This document shows, one piece after another, positions 44,017 to 55,944 of a stretch of DNA of 64,000 bases. The stretch is from contig BSYO01000004.1 of assembly GCA_033239525.1 (NCBI GenBank), positions 27,194,037 to 27,258,036 of the forward strand, given 5' to 3'. A model generated the notes under the pieces. The model was not told where the DNA came from and did not search any database. It worked only from the letters and a program-made list of their open reading frames with translations. This DNA comes from Nepenthes gracilis (lineage: Eukaryota; Streptophyta; Magnoliopsida; Caryophyllales; Nepenthaceae). Position 1 is the first letter of the stretch; every line of letters starts with the position of its first letter. A program made the position numbers and the translations under genes.

Positions 44017-47000
44017 ATGGAAGAAGGGCGCGAGGATTGCAGAACAATGGAAGAGAAGATCCGGTGGACCAAATTCCAGTCCATTTATTTCTGCCAGTTT
44101 CTGCCTGCTGACTACTGTTCTCAACTTGTATGCCTCTTTACATCTCTAAACCCATAATCAGTTTTTGCATGCCAGCTTTGCGAAAAGATCTTTGAATTAA
44201 ATATCAAGCATTTCAAGTTCATGCACGTCTGCTTGATTCTCTTTTGCATCGATGGATCCAAAATTTCCAAGTCGAAAATTTGCTCGTGTTTCTTGATCAG
44301 TACAGATTTCTCTGTTATTTGATTTTTGTAAATATTCCCGGATTTAAATTGAGCGTGAACTACCCAGAATGTACGGGAGGAGAAGAACCGAGAGTGATTC
44401 TATACTCGGACAAGTCCTCTCACTCCAACGTTGCCGGAACTGCAACATGGATTAATCTCAGTACCACTACAAAAAAATGTATGAAAGTATATTTATATAA
44501 TCGAAGGGTTTTATTTATTTTAAATTTTTTTTTTGGAGGGGGGGGGGGAGTTGATACGTGCCTTTGTGCCACTGCTGGCAAGTGAGCTGAAGCCGGCTAT
44601 CTAACAGGAGATTTAGGCCTTCTGAGGGCAGCTTTTCCTTATCAGCAATCTGCAAGGCATCAGTTAACAGGGAAAAGGGGAGGAAAGTAACAGCGAGAGA
44701 GAGTGAGAGAGAGAGAGACAGAAGGGAAAGAGGAAAAGAGGGCAGGTGAGGAGAAGAATTTTCCAGAACAGGAATAATATTCCCCTCGTTACTGTAGCAC
44801 GGCATTACATCTTATACTACGAAACCAACTGAATGCAGTTGGAATCCAACTAAGCCAACAACTCAACCGGGCTAGAACTAACAGAAGGGAACAGCAGAAT
44901 AAGGGTCTATAACAACCTGTATAATCAGCAGAACAAATAAAAATACGTTGTAATAAAAATGTAATATAGCTAAATATGTAATATACCTAAATATAGTCCC
45001 GAAGTTTGCACGGTGGATGAGTTTGCCGAGCTCTTCGTCTGGTAATCTGAGGAACCGGAACTGTTTCCCCATCCATATCAAACAAGCCTGTGACATTACC
45101 ATCTCCATCAAAACGAACCTTGCCCTCAAGGTTAAATGAGGGAAAATCGTGAAGACTTTCAGCCACAAACTCCCAAGTGGCATCCTCTAGTGACAGAAAC
45201 TACCACTGCACCAGCACTTGAGGAGTAATGCGTCCCTCAACAAGGAGCTTCCTGAAACCCAGCAGCGTCTGGGGAACAAGGAGGGGCTGGGACTCCCAGG
45301 CCTCGGCAGGTCAGGTCTGAATATTGAGAAGAGGGATCATTGTGGCATTGTTTTAACAATGAAACATGGAACACATTGTGAATTTTGGATTGCTTTGGCA
45401 ATTCCAATCGATAAGCTACCCAGCCAATGCATTCTAGGATCCAGAAGGGCCCATAATATCGCTTGGCTAATTTGTTAATCTGTCGATGCGCCACATAAGT
45501 TTGCTGATACGGTTGTAGTTTGACATATCAAATCACCCTTTTGAAACTCATTTTCCGTTTGGTGAGCATCGAATTGGTTCTTTATGCGGAGTTGTGCTCA
45601 CTGGAGATGAGATTTAAGGTCCTGGAGAAGTCCCGCACGGTTATTTAATAGTTTGTCTACTGCTGCCACAGGCGACAAGCCCCGAACATAGTCTAGCAAT
45701 GACAAAGGGGGTCTGCCATACACTGCCTCAAAGGGACTCATTTTGATTGGGGAATGCCATGCTATATTGTAACTCTATTCAGCCCAGGGCAAATATTGAA
45801 CCTAAGTTAAGGGTCGTCCAACAGTAAAATAGCGTAAGTAATCTTCAAGACAATGATTAACGGCTTCCATTTGCCCATCCGATTGCGGATGATATGAATT
45901 GTTAGTGGATAATTTTGTACCTTGGGATTTGAACAACTCCTTCCAAAATTAACTCATTAAAATAGGGTCTCGGTCCATGACGACGTTAATCGGGAGACCA
46001 TGTAACCGGCATATATCTTTGACAAAGACTTTGGCAACAGCAGCGGCTGTGAAATAAGTGTTCAATGGTGAAAAGTGAGCATACTTAGAAAATCGATCAA
46101 CCACCACCAGGATGACGGTCTTGGCATTCAAAGGAGATAGGTGCGTAATGAAATTCATAGAGAGGCATTCCCAAATTTGTCCTGGGATCAGAAGTGGCTG
46201 GAGCAAGCCTTGTGGCTGGGTGTTGAGGGATTTAGCCTGTTGACAAGTTGTACAAGCCAAAACATAGTCATGGATCTCATTACGCATTTGAGGCTAGTAG
46301 AAGGTAGCAGCTATTCATGCATAAGTGCGTTGAACTCCCACATGCCCCCCTACTGGTGAATTTTGGAATTCTTGTAGGATCAAGTCTTGCAACGCTGATT
46401 CGGGGGACCCAAAATTCGATTCTTATAGAATATTAATCCATCCCAGCAAGAGTAATTCTCATGTTCACCTGGCCGGTCCAAAATGGACTAGGCAAGTTCG
46501 GCTGATGGGGAGTGCCGTGCATAGAATTTGCATAGTGCTAACAGTAAGGCCATGACTAACTGAGATATAGCATGTAGGGCATGACAATAGGCTTCCGAAA
46601 CTCGAGACAATGCGTCGGCAGGACCATTTTTCTTTTCTGCCCGATACATAGTATCAAAGTCATACCCCATTAGTTTCGTAATCCAGCATTGCTGGTCCGT
46701 GGTGTGAATAGTTTGATTTAATAAGGCCTTAAGGGGTTGGTGGTCAGTCTGAATATTAAATTTAGCACCCAGGAGGTACTGTTGCCACCATTTGATCGCC
46801 TTCGTGACAGCACAAAGTTCCTTAATGTATGTTGAAGCTGCCTGCAGTCTGGGCCCGAGTTGTTTACTAAAAAAGGCTATAGGGTGGCCAGCTTGGAGGA
46901 GGGCAACTCCCACGTCATACCCGGAAGCATCTGTTTGTACTATAAAGGGCTTGGAAAAATCTGGCAGGACCAGCACTGGGGTGGAAGTGAGAGCAGCTTT

Positions 47001-50000
47001 GTGGGAGTTGAAGTTGATCTCAGCTTCACCGGTCCACAGGAAGGCATCCTTCCGCAGTAATTTCATAAATGGTGCTGAGATTTGGGTGTATTGTGCTACA
47101 AATCACCAATAGTAGCTAGCCAGACCTAGAAATCCACGCAATTGACGGATATTAGTGGGTGTAGGCCAGCGCTGGATGGTCCTCAATCTTTGTCGAATCC
47201 ACTGCCACCCTTGCTGCCGACACAATGTGTTCCAGATAAGACAAAGTGGAATGACCGAACTCACACTTTGCTTGTTTGGCAAAGAAGGAATGAGAATCTA
47301 GAGTACTTGAGAAAGGTGTTTGAAATGTTGTTCTAGGAGGAACTATAAACCAATATATCATTAAAAAACACCAAGACAAACTTCCGTAATATAGGTCGGA
47401 AAATAGCATTCATCTTGAATTGAAATGTAGAGGGGTAGCAAAGGTTGTCTCTCAAGGCGGCTTACAGAATGGAGGATTTCAACTTAAGATTTTGGATGTA
47501 TTCGGTGAGGGTGGAATTAAAAGCTATACCTTCTGCATGTTGTTGGACAGTAGCCACGACGTCTTTCAATTTCTTCACCAGTCCAGCGATGGAATCCTCC
47601 AAAGCTTTGTAGTGAGTAGTCATTCCCTCTACCATCTCTCTCTCAACGAGACCACCAAATGATATGTGCCTTCGTGCCACTGCTGGCAAGTGAGCTGAAG
47701 CCGGCTATCTAACAGGAGATTTAGGCCTTCTAAGAGCTGCTTTTCCTCATCAGCAATCTGCCCGGCATCAGTTAACAGAGAAATGGGAAGGAAAGTAACA
47801 GTGAGAGAGAGAGAGGGTGGGAGAGAGACAGAGGGGAAAGAGGAAAAGAGAGCAGGTGAGGAGAAGAATTTTCCAGAACAGGAATAATATTCCCCTCATT
47901 ACTGTAGCAAGGCATTACATCTTATACTACGAAACCAACTGAATGCAGTTGGAATCCAACTAAGCCAACAACTCAACCAAGCTGAACTAACAGAAGGGGA
48001 GCAGCAGAATAAGGGTCTATAACAACCTGTCTAATCAGCAGAACAAATAAAAATATGGTGTAATAAAAATGTAAGATAGCTAAATATGTAATATAACTAA
48101 ATATAGTCCTGGAGTTTGCACGGTGGATGAGTTTGCCGAGCACTTTGTCTGGTAATCTGAGGAACCAGAACTGTTTCCCCATCCATATCAATCAAGCCCG
48201 TGACAGGAGTACATATAATCGAAGGTCATGGGAAGAAAGAACTCTGACCATTTGCAAACTGCTGCAATATGAACAAAAAACCAACTTTAAGTGTTTAAGT
48301 TATCAAGATGAAGGGATAGTGATCTTATAATGCATTTTGAACAAATTGTTTTGATCATTTGAACGCATAATATATATCCATACCTAAGCAGTAAATGCCT
48401 GTTTTGACTAAGAATTTATTCTCAGGGAGACAAATTATATGCTTGACTTTTGTTTTCACACCCACTAATGAAGTTAATTTTAAAAAAAAAAATTGCTAGG
48501 CGCCAAATATATCTGTTTGTTACACTAATTGTTTGCATTTCGTATTCTGATGATTATATGATGCTATGCCCCAAGTCTTTCTTTGCTATCCTAATTTTAT
48601 CTCCTAATTTGTTGGTTGACTTGCCTTGTGAAATCAGAAATTAACCTTAAGTACTGTATATTTTAAAGAAAATAAGGGTATATTTTAAATCCATTTTTGG
48701 ATGATCAGATGATTCCCAAGAAATTTTCAGACAACTTAATGGGGAAGTTAGCTGAAAAGGTTGGTCTAAAAGCACCCTCAGGTGCTACATGGGATGTAGA
48801 GCTGGTGACAAGAGGAGATCAGCTCTTGCTCGGGAATGGGTGGGAAGAATTTGTAAATGCTTATTCTCTTGTACAAGGCGACATTCTGATGTTCAAATAC
48901 AACGGAAACTCTCAGTTTGATGTTATGATGTTTGATCACATAAGTCTATGTGTGAAGGAAGCTGCCTATTCCAATAGAAAATGCGTGACCACCAGAACTG
49001 ATAATGTTACCGAGGCAAATAGATGTTCCGGTGGGCATTTTGAGGAGGCTATCCACCAACTCAACTCCCATGAAGAAGATTTTAAGCCCATTCAGAAAAA
49101 GAAACCGAGAAATGCTGGTGACAGTCCATTTGCTCAGGAAAAACAAAATATCTCAGGGGTCAGTGAGAGGACACGGGAGAAAGCTCCTTATCAGACTGAT
49201 CTTTGTAAAGATAGACTTGGTGCTCGAGACCCTTCGATAATTTGGGAAAAAGTGAAGCTTCCACCTGGTAGGCCATCTTAGTCTCCCTAAATTCTTGAGG
49301 TTGGCTTGATATGCTAATTATTCTTGTTACTCTTGGCAACATTTATCATGCCTCATATGGTCATCGAAGATGATTTTGGTGCTTCAAACAAATAGCAGGA
49401 TCATTTTATTGCTAATTTAGGAGTTTCTGATTTATTCCATTGTGTTTTATTTTGAAAAAATAAAAAAAGCAATAGCTTCTGAGCAGAGGTCTTATAAAAG
49501 GAGGAACGCATATCATCCGCTTCATGCATCAAAAAGAAGGCCCATAGCCGTGGAGGAGAAGCATGCAGCTATGGACATCGCACGAAGTGAATTGACAAAA
49601 GAGAGCTTTATTGTGGTCATGCGTCCCACCCATGTTTACAAGAGTTTCTACTTGGTAGGATTTCATGCTTGTTTTAAATTTTAATTTTTTTTTTCCATTT
49701 TGACAACTTATGACACTAAATATGTCCCTTTTGAGGCTATCCAAACATGTTGTATTTTCTTTGTTTCTCATTGCAATCAAACAAACTACTGGTTAGTTTG
49801 TTTGATTAGAGGCCAATCTTGTGATTCTTCTTCAGATGTTTGGTTAGTTTTTATCTTAATTTAATATATCAGTATTGAGTGATTGTGGCGATTTGGTTGA
49901 ATTTGATATGTTTGCTGTGTATCTCTTTGAATCTAAAGTATTGATGGAGAGAGGCTTGCAAAAAAGGTGGCTTAAAATTGAATCCTTACATGAGTTCTTA

Positions 50001-53000
50001 TCAATTGGTGCTTTAATTGAGAGCTTTTGTGGTGAATTCTCAATTTTATGGTAAGAAAATCATCCGAGCTTCTGATTTGTGTGTGAGCTTTTCTGTACGT
50101 AGTCTCTGGAAGGAGATTACAAAGCATTTCCAATAAGCCCATGAAGAATGTCTGATGTGAAATGTCCAGGGAGACTTTCCAACAAATTCTATGGGAAGGA
50201 TGGACTTTGGTACTTCTCACAACATTTCAAGGAGTGTCCCATCCACCAATTGAGCACGATTTGAAGCATTGGAAGAATGCCAAGCAAAACTCACAAAGAT
50301 GGTCGAAGAGTTGATGAGGTTGGTTGCACAACTATCCACTATGATCATTCACTCCAGTCGAACCATAGTAGAGGTGAGGTGAGAAAGCACTGCTGGGATG
50401 GAAAGAAGATTGGACAAGGTCAGCATGTTGATGGCAAAGACCAATGAACTCATGCCAAAGAATGGGGAGCAACTGGGTCTCAAAATAAAGACCACTGAGT
50501 AGATGAGCATGAAGTGGGAGGCACAGACAATGAAATGGAGGGTCTAAGGGATGAGAACAGACTTTGGAGATGCGAGCGAATTGAACATTCTGAGGATACC
50601 TTTGAGAAATGGCCTTAGACAACAGGATCAGCTTGAGGTTCCGACAATGGGAAATTGCCAGGACAACAAAGTTGAGGAAGGCAGTAATTCCTATAACGAG
50701 TGTCATTATGAGGAAATAGACTCAATATCAAAGGCTGCATTACATTGATGAGCCAAACTATTGAAGGGATTATGACTTCTGTGGTATTGAGCTGAGACAT
50801 GGGTACCGTACTGAGGTCCTAATAAACTGAAGGTAATTTTCCCTCATTTCGATGGGGATAATCCTCACGCGTGGCTAGACAGGGTGAGCACTATTCCATA
50901 TTTATTTAGTAACAAGAGAAGATTTGGTGGCCATGGATAGCTTCCATCTCTATGCCAAGGCTTGCAACCGGTGGAGGTGGATTAAGGTTCAGTACGCTAA
51001 GGAAGGAAGATGGTTAGCATGGACCGCATTTGAACAAAAGTTCTTGGCTCGATGGGCACCATCATTCATTGGCGATCATCATTGATGAATCACCAAGTTA
51101 TGTTAATAAGGCAAAGTTTAAACATAATTGAAGAATTTCGATGGCTGCAAACAATGGTTTGAGGTTGGTTGGATGAGTCATTGCTTGGTATCTTCATCGG
51201 AGGACTGAAGTCATGGCTAGCCAAGGAGTTGAAGATGTAACAACTGCAGCAGCTGATAGGCTATGAGAATGACAAAGATTTTAGTTGAGAGATACAACAT
51301 TGAAAGAAGGACCGCCAAGGAAGATGCAACACTAACAATGATTGTGATCAAGATACCATGGAAAGGGAAGGATGCATGTGAGAATGGACCTAAGGAGAGA
51401 CCCAAGGAAGTGAAGAAGTTGTCTCAGGAAGAGGGGTAAGAGAGGATAAGAAAGGGCTTTATTTCAAGGCAATGGGCATCACCATAAATCCAGCAAAGTT
51501 TTTATAGAAGTGGAACTTAGTGATGAACAAGGGAAGGAGGAAGGAATAGAAGTAGAGGTGGGTGAAGGAAGCATGCATGAGGAAGCCAATCACAAAGAAG
51601 AAGAAGAAGCCGAGTTATCACTCGGTGCCCTAACCGGAGAGAATAGGCCTTTGACTTTGAGGCCCATTACATCAATGTCCATGTCATATGGAAACTTGGA
51701 CTCCAAAGCTAGGATGTGGAACCATTTGATGTGGCCAATGGAGAAAAACTCAAATGTAAAGAGGTTGTACAGGGTGTAAAGATAAATATCCAAGGTGTCC
51801 GAATAATAACTTATCTATAAGTGGGCCTTGATGTGGTCCTGGGAAATGCATGGTTGAGAGGCTTGGGTTGAGTAATCACTAATTACGAAGAAATGAGGAG
51901 GGAATTCAAGCTTGATGACAAGAAAAGAGTTTGGTATGTGGCAACTTTGAAAGAGCTAAAACCATGTGAAGTCACACCAAGGAGAGGTGAGCAGCGTGCC
52001 TTAAAGGAATACCTCTTCCTTGACGCGCGTTTTGGGGGCGGTGGACAATGCCTCAGAAGTTCCCAAGCTGAAAATTAGCATGGATGCCAAAGAAGAATTG
52101 AAATGAGAGGGATTAGAGGCTTTGAAAGAGCAAGTCAACAATTGTCCAAAGGGAATGCCTGATGCCTTGTAGAAAATTAGCATGGATGGAGAGGCCATAG
52201 AGGCGGAGCTAAGGTTCCGGTTAGAGTGTGATGGAACCCATAAAAGTCTACCACCCACCTTTGCGACATTTCATCCATTGCATCAACTTGAAGGATGAGA
52301 CTAAGCCGGTCAATGTATCTCCTTACCACTATACTTATTTCCAAAAAGGCAAAATCGAGAACAAGTGAAAGAGATAGCTAAACAATAGATTGATTAGACA
52401 AAGTACAAGTTAATTCATCCCCTGTGTTGCTAGTTCAAGAGACGGATGGAAAGGGCAATTTTATTGATTATCCTGTACTTAAACGAGCCACAGTCAAGGA
52501 TTGCTTTCTCATTCCTACCATTGATGAGATATATATTAGACAAGTTTCACAGAGTGTTTCTTCACCAGACCTGATTTGAGCCGGGTTGCCATCAAATCCG
52601 CGTGAGAGCGAAGGACGTCCACAAGACAGGTTTTCGCTACATTCAAGGCACTACGAGTATAGGGTGATGCCCTTTGGATTGTGCAATGCAACCTCCATGT
52701 TTCAAGCAACCGTGAATGTAATTCTCATGTCTGTATCTAAGGAAGTTTGTATTGGTTTTCTTCAATGACAAACTCATTTATTCAAGGACCATGGAAGAGC
52801 ATATGGTAAATCTAGACAAGGTACTGGTGCTACTCGGACAACAACAATTAAAATGTCCAAGTGTGAATTCATTCATGCAAGGAGAATCGGAGTATATAGG
52901 GGATATCATTTCAGGAGTGAAGGTTGATGCAATGAAATTTGAAAGTTTGGTCGATTGGTCCTAACCAAATGATGTGTCGACTTTTAGAGGATTTCTTGGG

Positions 53001-55944
53001 TTGACCTGGTACTATAGGTGATTTGTGAAGAACTACGAGATGATTGCAAGACTTTGGACTTCCATGTTAAACAAAGACAATTTCGAGTGGACCGACGAAG
53101 TAATGAAGGCCTTTGATAATTTGAAGAGGGCTATGATTGACACTAGCATTGACCTGACCTAATTTTGAGAAACCATTTGAGGTCTACATTGACACACAAG
53201 CAGAGATGATGTAGGAACAATGCTAGTACAAGAGAAAAGTTTTATGACTTTCATTTCTATGGCCCTTAGTGGAGCAAAATGACTGATATTGAGATAGTGA
53301 TAGAGGCCGTGAAACATGATGCAAGAACCCATGAGATTTTCATAAAGATACAAAAGCAGGAAGACGGAGATAGCAGCTACATTTTGAGAGATGGACTACT
53401 CTACTAAAAGAATTATATGTATGTCCCAGGAGTGCTAGGATTGAGGTATGATTTTCTTACCCATTTGCGTAATTGCAAGTAGAGGACATTAGGGGTGGTT
53501 GAGGACAATATTTGAGTCAAACAACTCTCTTAATGGAAAGGACTTAAAAAGACCATTGAGACACTAGAGGCGGAATGCAATATATGCTAGAAGGTGAAGT
53601 ATGATCAACGAGTGTAATAACATTTAGAAAAGGTACTAGTGATACTTGGACATCAATTTTTTTTAAAATGTCCAAGTATGAATTTGTGCAAGGCAAATTG
53701 GAGTATTTGGAGCATAACATTTTTGGAGGAGTGAAGGTTGATGCAAGGAAAATTGAATCGATGGTTGATTGGTTATTACCTAAGGATGTGTTGTCTTTGA
53801 GAGGATTTCTGAGGTTGATCGGGTACTATTGACAACTTGTGAAGAATTGTCGATGGAAGAATTGATGGTTGCTAGATTCCTCAATTCTATGTTGAAGAAA
53901 GACAATTTCAAGTGGACCGACAATACAATGGAGGCCTTTGATGATTTGAAGAGGGCTGTGACTCACACAGTGGTGTTGGCCTTACCTAATTTTGAGAAAC
54001 CATTTGAAGTCTACACTGATGCTAGCAGAATGGCATAGGAGCAATGCTAGTACAGGAGAAAAGGTCTTTTGCATTCATTTCCAGGGCATTAGGACCTACG
54101 AGGAAAGCTTAGAACACTTATGCCAGACAGTTGTCAACCGTGGTATACATAGTCAAGGTGTGAAGACCATATTCATTGGGCTGAAAGTTCACAATAGTCA
54201 CCAACTAACAAGCCTTATGACACTTATCAAGGTAAAAGATTGTGACATCGAAACAACAAAAATTTCTAGTGGATATACTTAGGTTACTAGCTAGACAAGG
54301 AGGACTTTGGTGGGCTGCGAGCCCATTTGTAATGAGGACCTATTTCACATTTTTTTAGTCAGTCTTTATTTTATTCTTCATTTAATTTAACTATGTAAGG
54401 GTAGGGTTGTCAATTAACCTTCATTAAAGGTAATTTGTCAATGGGGGTCACTAGGGTTCCTCAGGCTACATAAAACTTTTAGTGGCTTTAGAAGCTTGGG
54501 ACTAGAAAGTGTATTATTAGTCGGTGTTTCCATATTTTGCTATGTTATTCACTTGGGCCTTATTAGGGGTCAATTTTAAGATTTCTCTTCAGATGTTGGG
54601 TTAGTGCATATTTTGATCTAGTATATTCTTATTGTATGATTGTAGTGTATTGAATTTGAAGTGTTGGTTGAGTTACACTTGCCTAATTGGGGCTTGATAT
54701 TGAATTCTCATTTGGGCTTTTGTTAGATTCCCATTCCTCGTTTTGGTGTTTGCAATTGATAGCTCTGATCTAAGATAAAGAAACCCCCAAAGTGGCAGAC
54801 TTGTATTCTGTCCCTGCTGCCACTTCTTGCCTCTACCAGTGCCAGAAGGGCTTCCTTCAACTGCCGCTGTTCCTCCTCCACTCTTCTCATCATGGTGTCA
54901 TCCTCTTCTCCCTTCCCCAATGTCCACAAAATGGAGAGGTTTTGTCTTGGCTAGTCAATGCAAGGCCAGATGCAGCCCTGTTGGTGATGACAGTACGAGC
55001 AGGGGAAGGAGGGAGGGGGGGACTGATGATCAGGGGAGGGTGGTGGTGGTTGGGTATGAAGGAGTGGCACATCAAAGATAGACAGCATAGTGGAATCCCC
55101 TTAGTAAGGTGAGATGGGCAACATGGGCAGTACAGGCAGCCAGGCGTCTGTGTCTTTCTCTGTGAACAAATGCCATTTGGATTTGAAGCGTGGTGAAACA
55201 TGTGGCCTGATTATATGATGTATTGAAAATAATTATTAGAAAGAGTGGTTTCAGGAATTTAGCTCCTAATCACATCATCAGTAAGAATCTGATTTCATGT
55301 AAAAAAATTAATAGACCCAAAAGTTTGAAGCTATTAGATTAAGGCCCAATGATAATTTTATATTTTAGTACTTCTCTATTCATGATTCAAAAGAGATTTA
55401 GATTTGATTCCTATGAAACAGACTAGGTAATGGCCCATTGCTTCAAATGGTGAAATCCCACTAATATTTTCGAATGGGATTATCCCTTCTCAAACACAAG
55501 GATAGCGAATGAAGGTTTGGATTCCGGAACAAATTTCTGTGTGCTCCTTCTCGGTGGTTATGGGGAATGGCACTAATCAGTTGTAGTTTTCTCTTGCAGA
55601 ACATTCCTTCCAGATGGCTGACAATGCTTCTAATCCCCTGTAAAAAGCATGACGTGCATCTTCATCTACAAGGGAAGACATGGGAGACAACGCTTAGATT
55701 CAATTCTAAAGGCCGGGGAGGGCTTAGCAGTGGCTGGCAGAACTTTGCTGTCGACAATGGATTAGAAGAGCATGACGTGTGCTTGTTTAAGCTGGCCAGC
55801 CAAAACCTCAAGACTATCATCCTTGATGTTAGCATATTTCGTGTGGCTCCTGGGGTAGTTCCTCCTACACCACTGACTCCTTGCTCAATTGCAACAGAGA
55901 AGTTGCCTGGGGAAGGTGTTGCCCAGGCTTTCATGGGTAAGTGA
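44017..55944 (+). CDS. Two-domain B3 transcription factor (REM-type)
   Basis: Four exons give an open frame of 399 codons plus stop: 44017-44127, 48709-49267, 49470-49654, 55600-55944. The first B3 domain starts at [16 protein letters not shown] and runs across intron 1 into [36 protein letters not shown] and FKYNG. A basic segment ([10 protein letters not shown]) could be a nuclear signal. The second B3 domain starts at [17 protein letters not shown], continues across intron 3 into [31 protein letters not shown] and ends DVSIFRV. B3 proteins of this REM group bind DNA in the nucleus. Introns 1 (4.6 kb) and 3 (5.9 kb) are full of gypsy remnants. The acceptor before 49470 is A-rich and the weakest point; a GTAAGT at 55937 could allow a further exon. 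Confidence 0.8.
44552..44935 (-). repeat. 3' LTR of the chromovirus segment
   Basis: On the minus strand it runs TGTTCTGCTG...CACGTATCA, 384 bp, and lies beyond the pol stop (about 44990). It contains GAGAGA-type simple sequence near 44695-44730. It closely matches 47660-48045. Confidence 0.75.
44990..47440 (-). pseudogene. Chromovirus pol (RT part, RNase H, integrase, chromodomain-like end)
   Basis: Minus-strand pieces: RT middle with [20 protein letters not shown] (47152-47409), RNase H with [18 protein letters not shown] and [17 protein letters not shown] (46488-47066), integrase with [18 protein letters not shown] and [12 protein letters not shown] (45949-46287). The C-terminal barrel carries [16 protein letters not shown] and FHVSLLKQC (45237-45494). 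A chromodomain-like end ([14 protein letters not shown]) occurs in another frame near 45170. That tail puts it among chromoviruses. Stops and frameshifts make it inactive. Confidence 0.8.
47460..47650 (-). pseudogene. N-terminal gag fragment of the chromovirus
   Basis: Just inside the upper LTR the minus strand reads [20 protein letters not shown] then [20 protein letters not shown], a helical gag start. About 50 bp later the sequence jumps to the middle of RT, so most of gag, the protease and the front of RT are deleted. Confidence 0.65.
47660..48045 (-). repeat. 5' LTR of the chromovirus segment
   Basis: 386 bp on the minus strand, TGTTCTGCTG...CACATATCA, closely matching 44552-44935. Unexpectedly, its outer side (48046-48207) is not host DNA but another copy of the pol C-terminal end. 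Confidence 0.75.
49800..54790 (+). mobile_element. Degraded Ty3/gypsy element in intron 3 of the B3 gene
   Basis: A left LTR-like end (about 49800-50005) is followed by a primer-site-like word ATTGGTGCTTTAATTGAGAGC. Gag remnants follow ([16 protein letters not shown] near 50835; IIEEFRWLQ and [16 protein letters not shown] near 51130-51240), then a protease-linker part rich in Glu (51510-51700). RT appears with [18 protein letters not shown] (about 52645) and RNase H after it. The right LTR-like end (about 54300-54790) resembles the left one in CTTCAGATGTTxGGTTAGT. Stops fill every frame. Confidence 0.7.
52790..54060 (+). pseudogene. Duplicated RT-RNase H segment of the intron 3 gypsy element
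   Basis: The RT end and start of RNase H occur twice: about 52800-53220 and about 53620-54060. Both copies contain AAATGTCCAAGTxTGAATT, AGTGAAGGTTGATGCAA, TTTGAGAAACCATTTGA and GACAATTTCxAGTGGACCGAC. They differ enough to be an old duplication or two related elements joined together. Between them lie integrase-like scraps (about 53270-53600). Confidence 0.65.

Larger units (their letters stand above)
44508..48212 (-). mobile_element. Rearranged chromovirus (Ty3/gypsy) segment in intron 1 of the B3 gene
   Basis: On the minus strand the order is a pol C-terminal scrap (48046-48207), an LTR (47660-48045), the start of gag, RT from its middle, RNase H, integrase, a chromodomain-like tail and a second LTR (44552-44935). 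The whole block is bounded by a 13-bp direct repeat ATATAATCGAAGG at 44495-44507 and 48213-48225. Between the lower LTR and the repeat lies a G-run then a T-rich tract (an A-rich tail on the minus strand). The segment is internally deleted from gag into RT and has stops. Confidence 0.8.

Noticed and set aside
44526..44550. Run of T then G as a possible G-quadruplex
   Set aside because: A single G-run cannot form an intramolecular quadruplex; it is better explained as part of the tail of the inserted chromovirus segment.
50332..50706. 124-codon minus-strand frame in intron 3 of the B3 gene
   Set aside because: It lies opposite the gypsy gag remnant and has no independent support.
54723..54929. 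Minus-strand frame with a coiled-coil-like [20 protein letters not shown] segment
   Set aside because: It could be a gag start of another element, but it is isolated inside intron 3 with no LTR or primer site nearby, so I did not call it.
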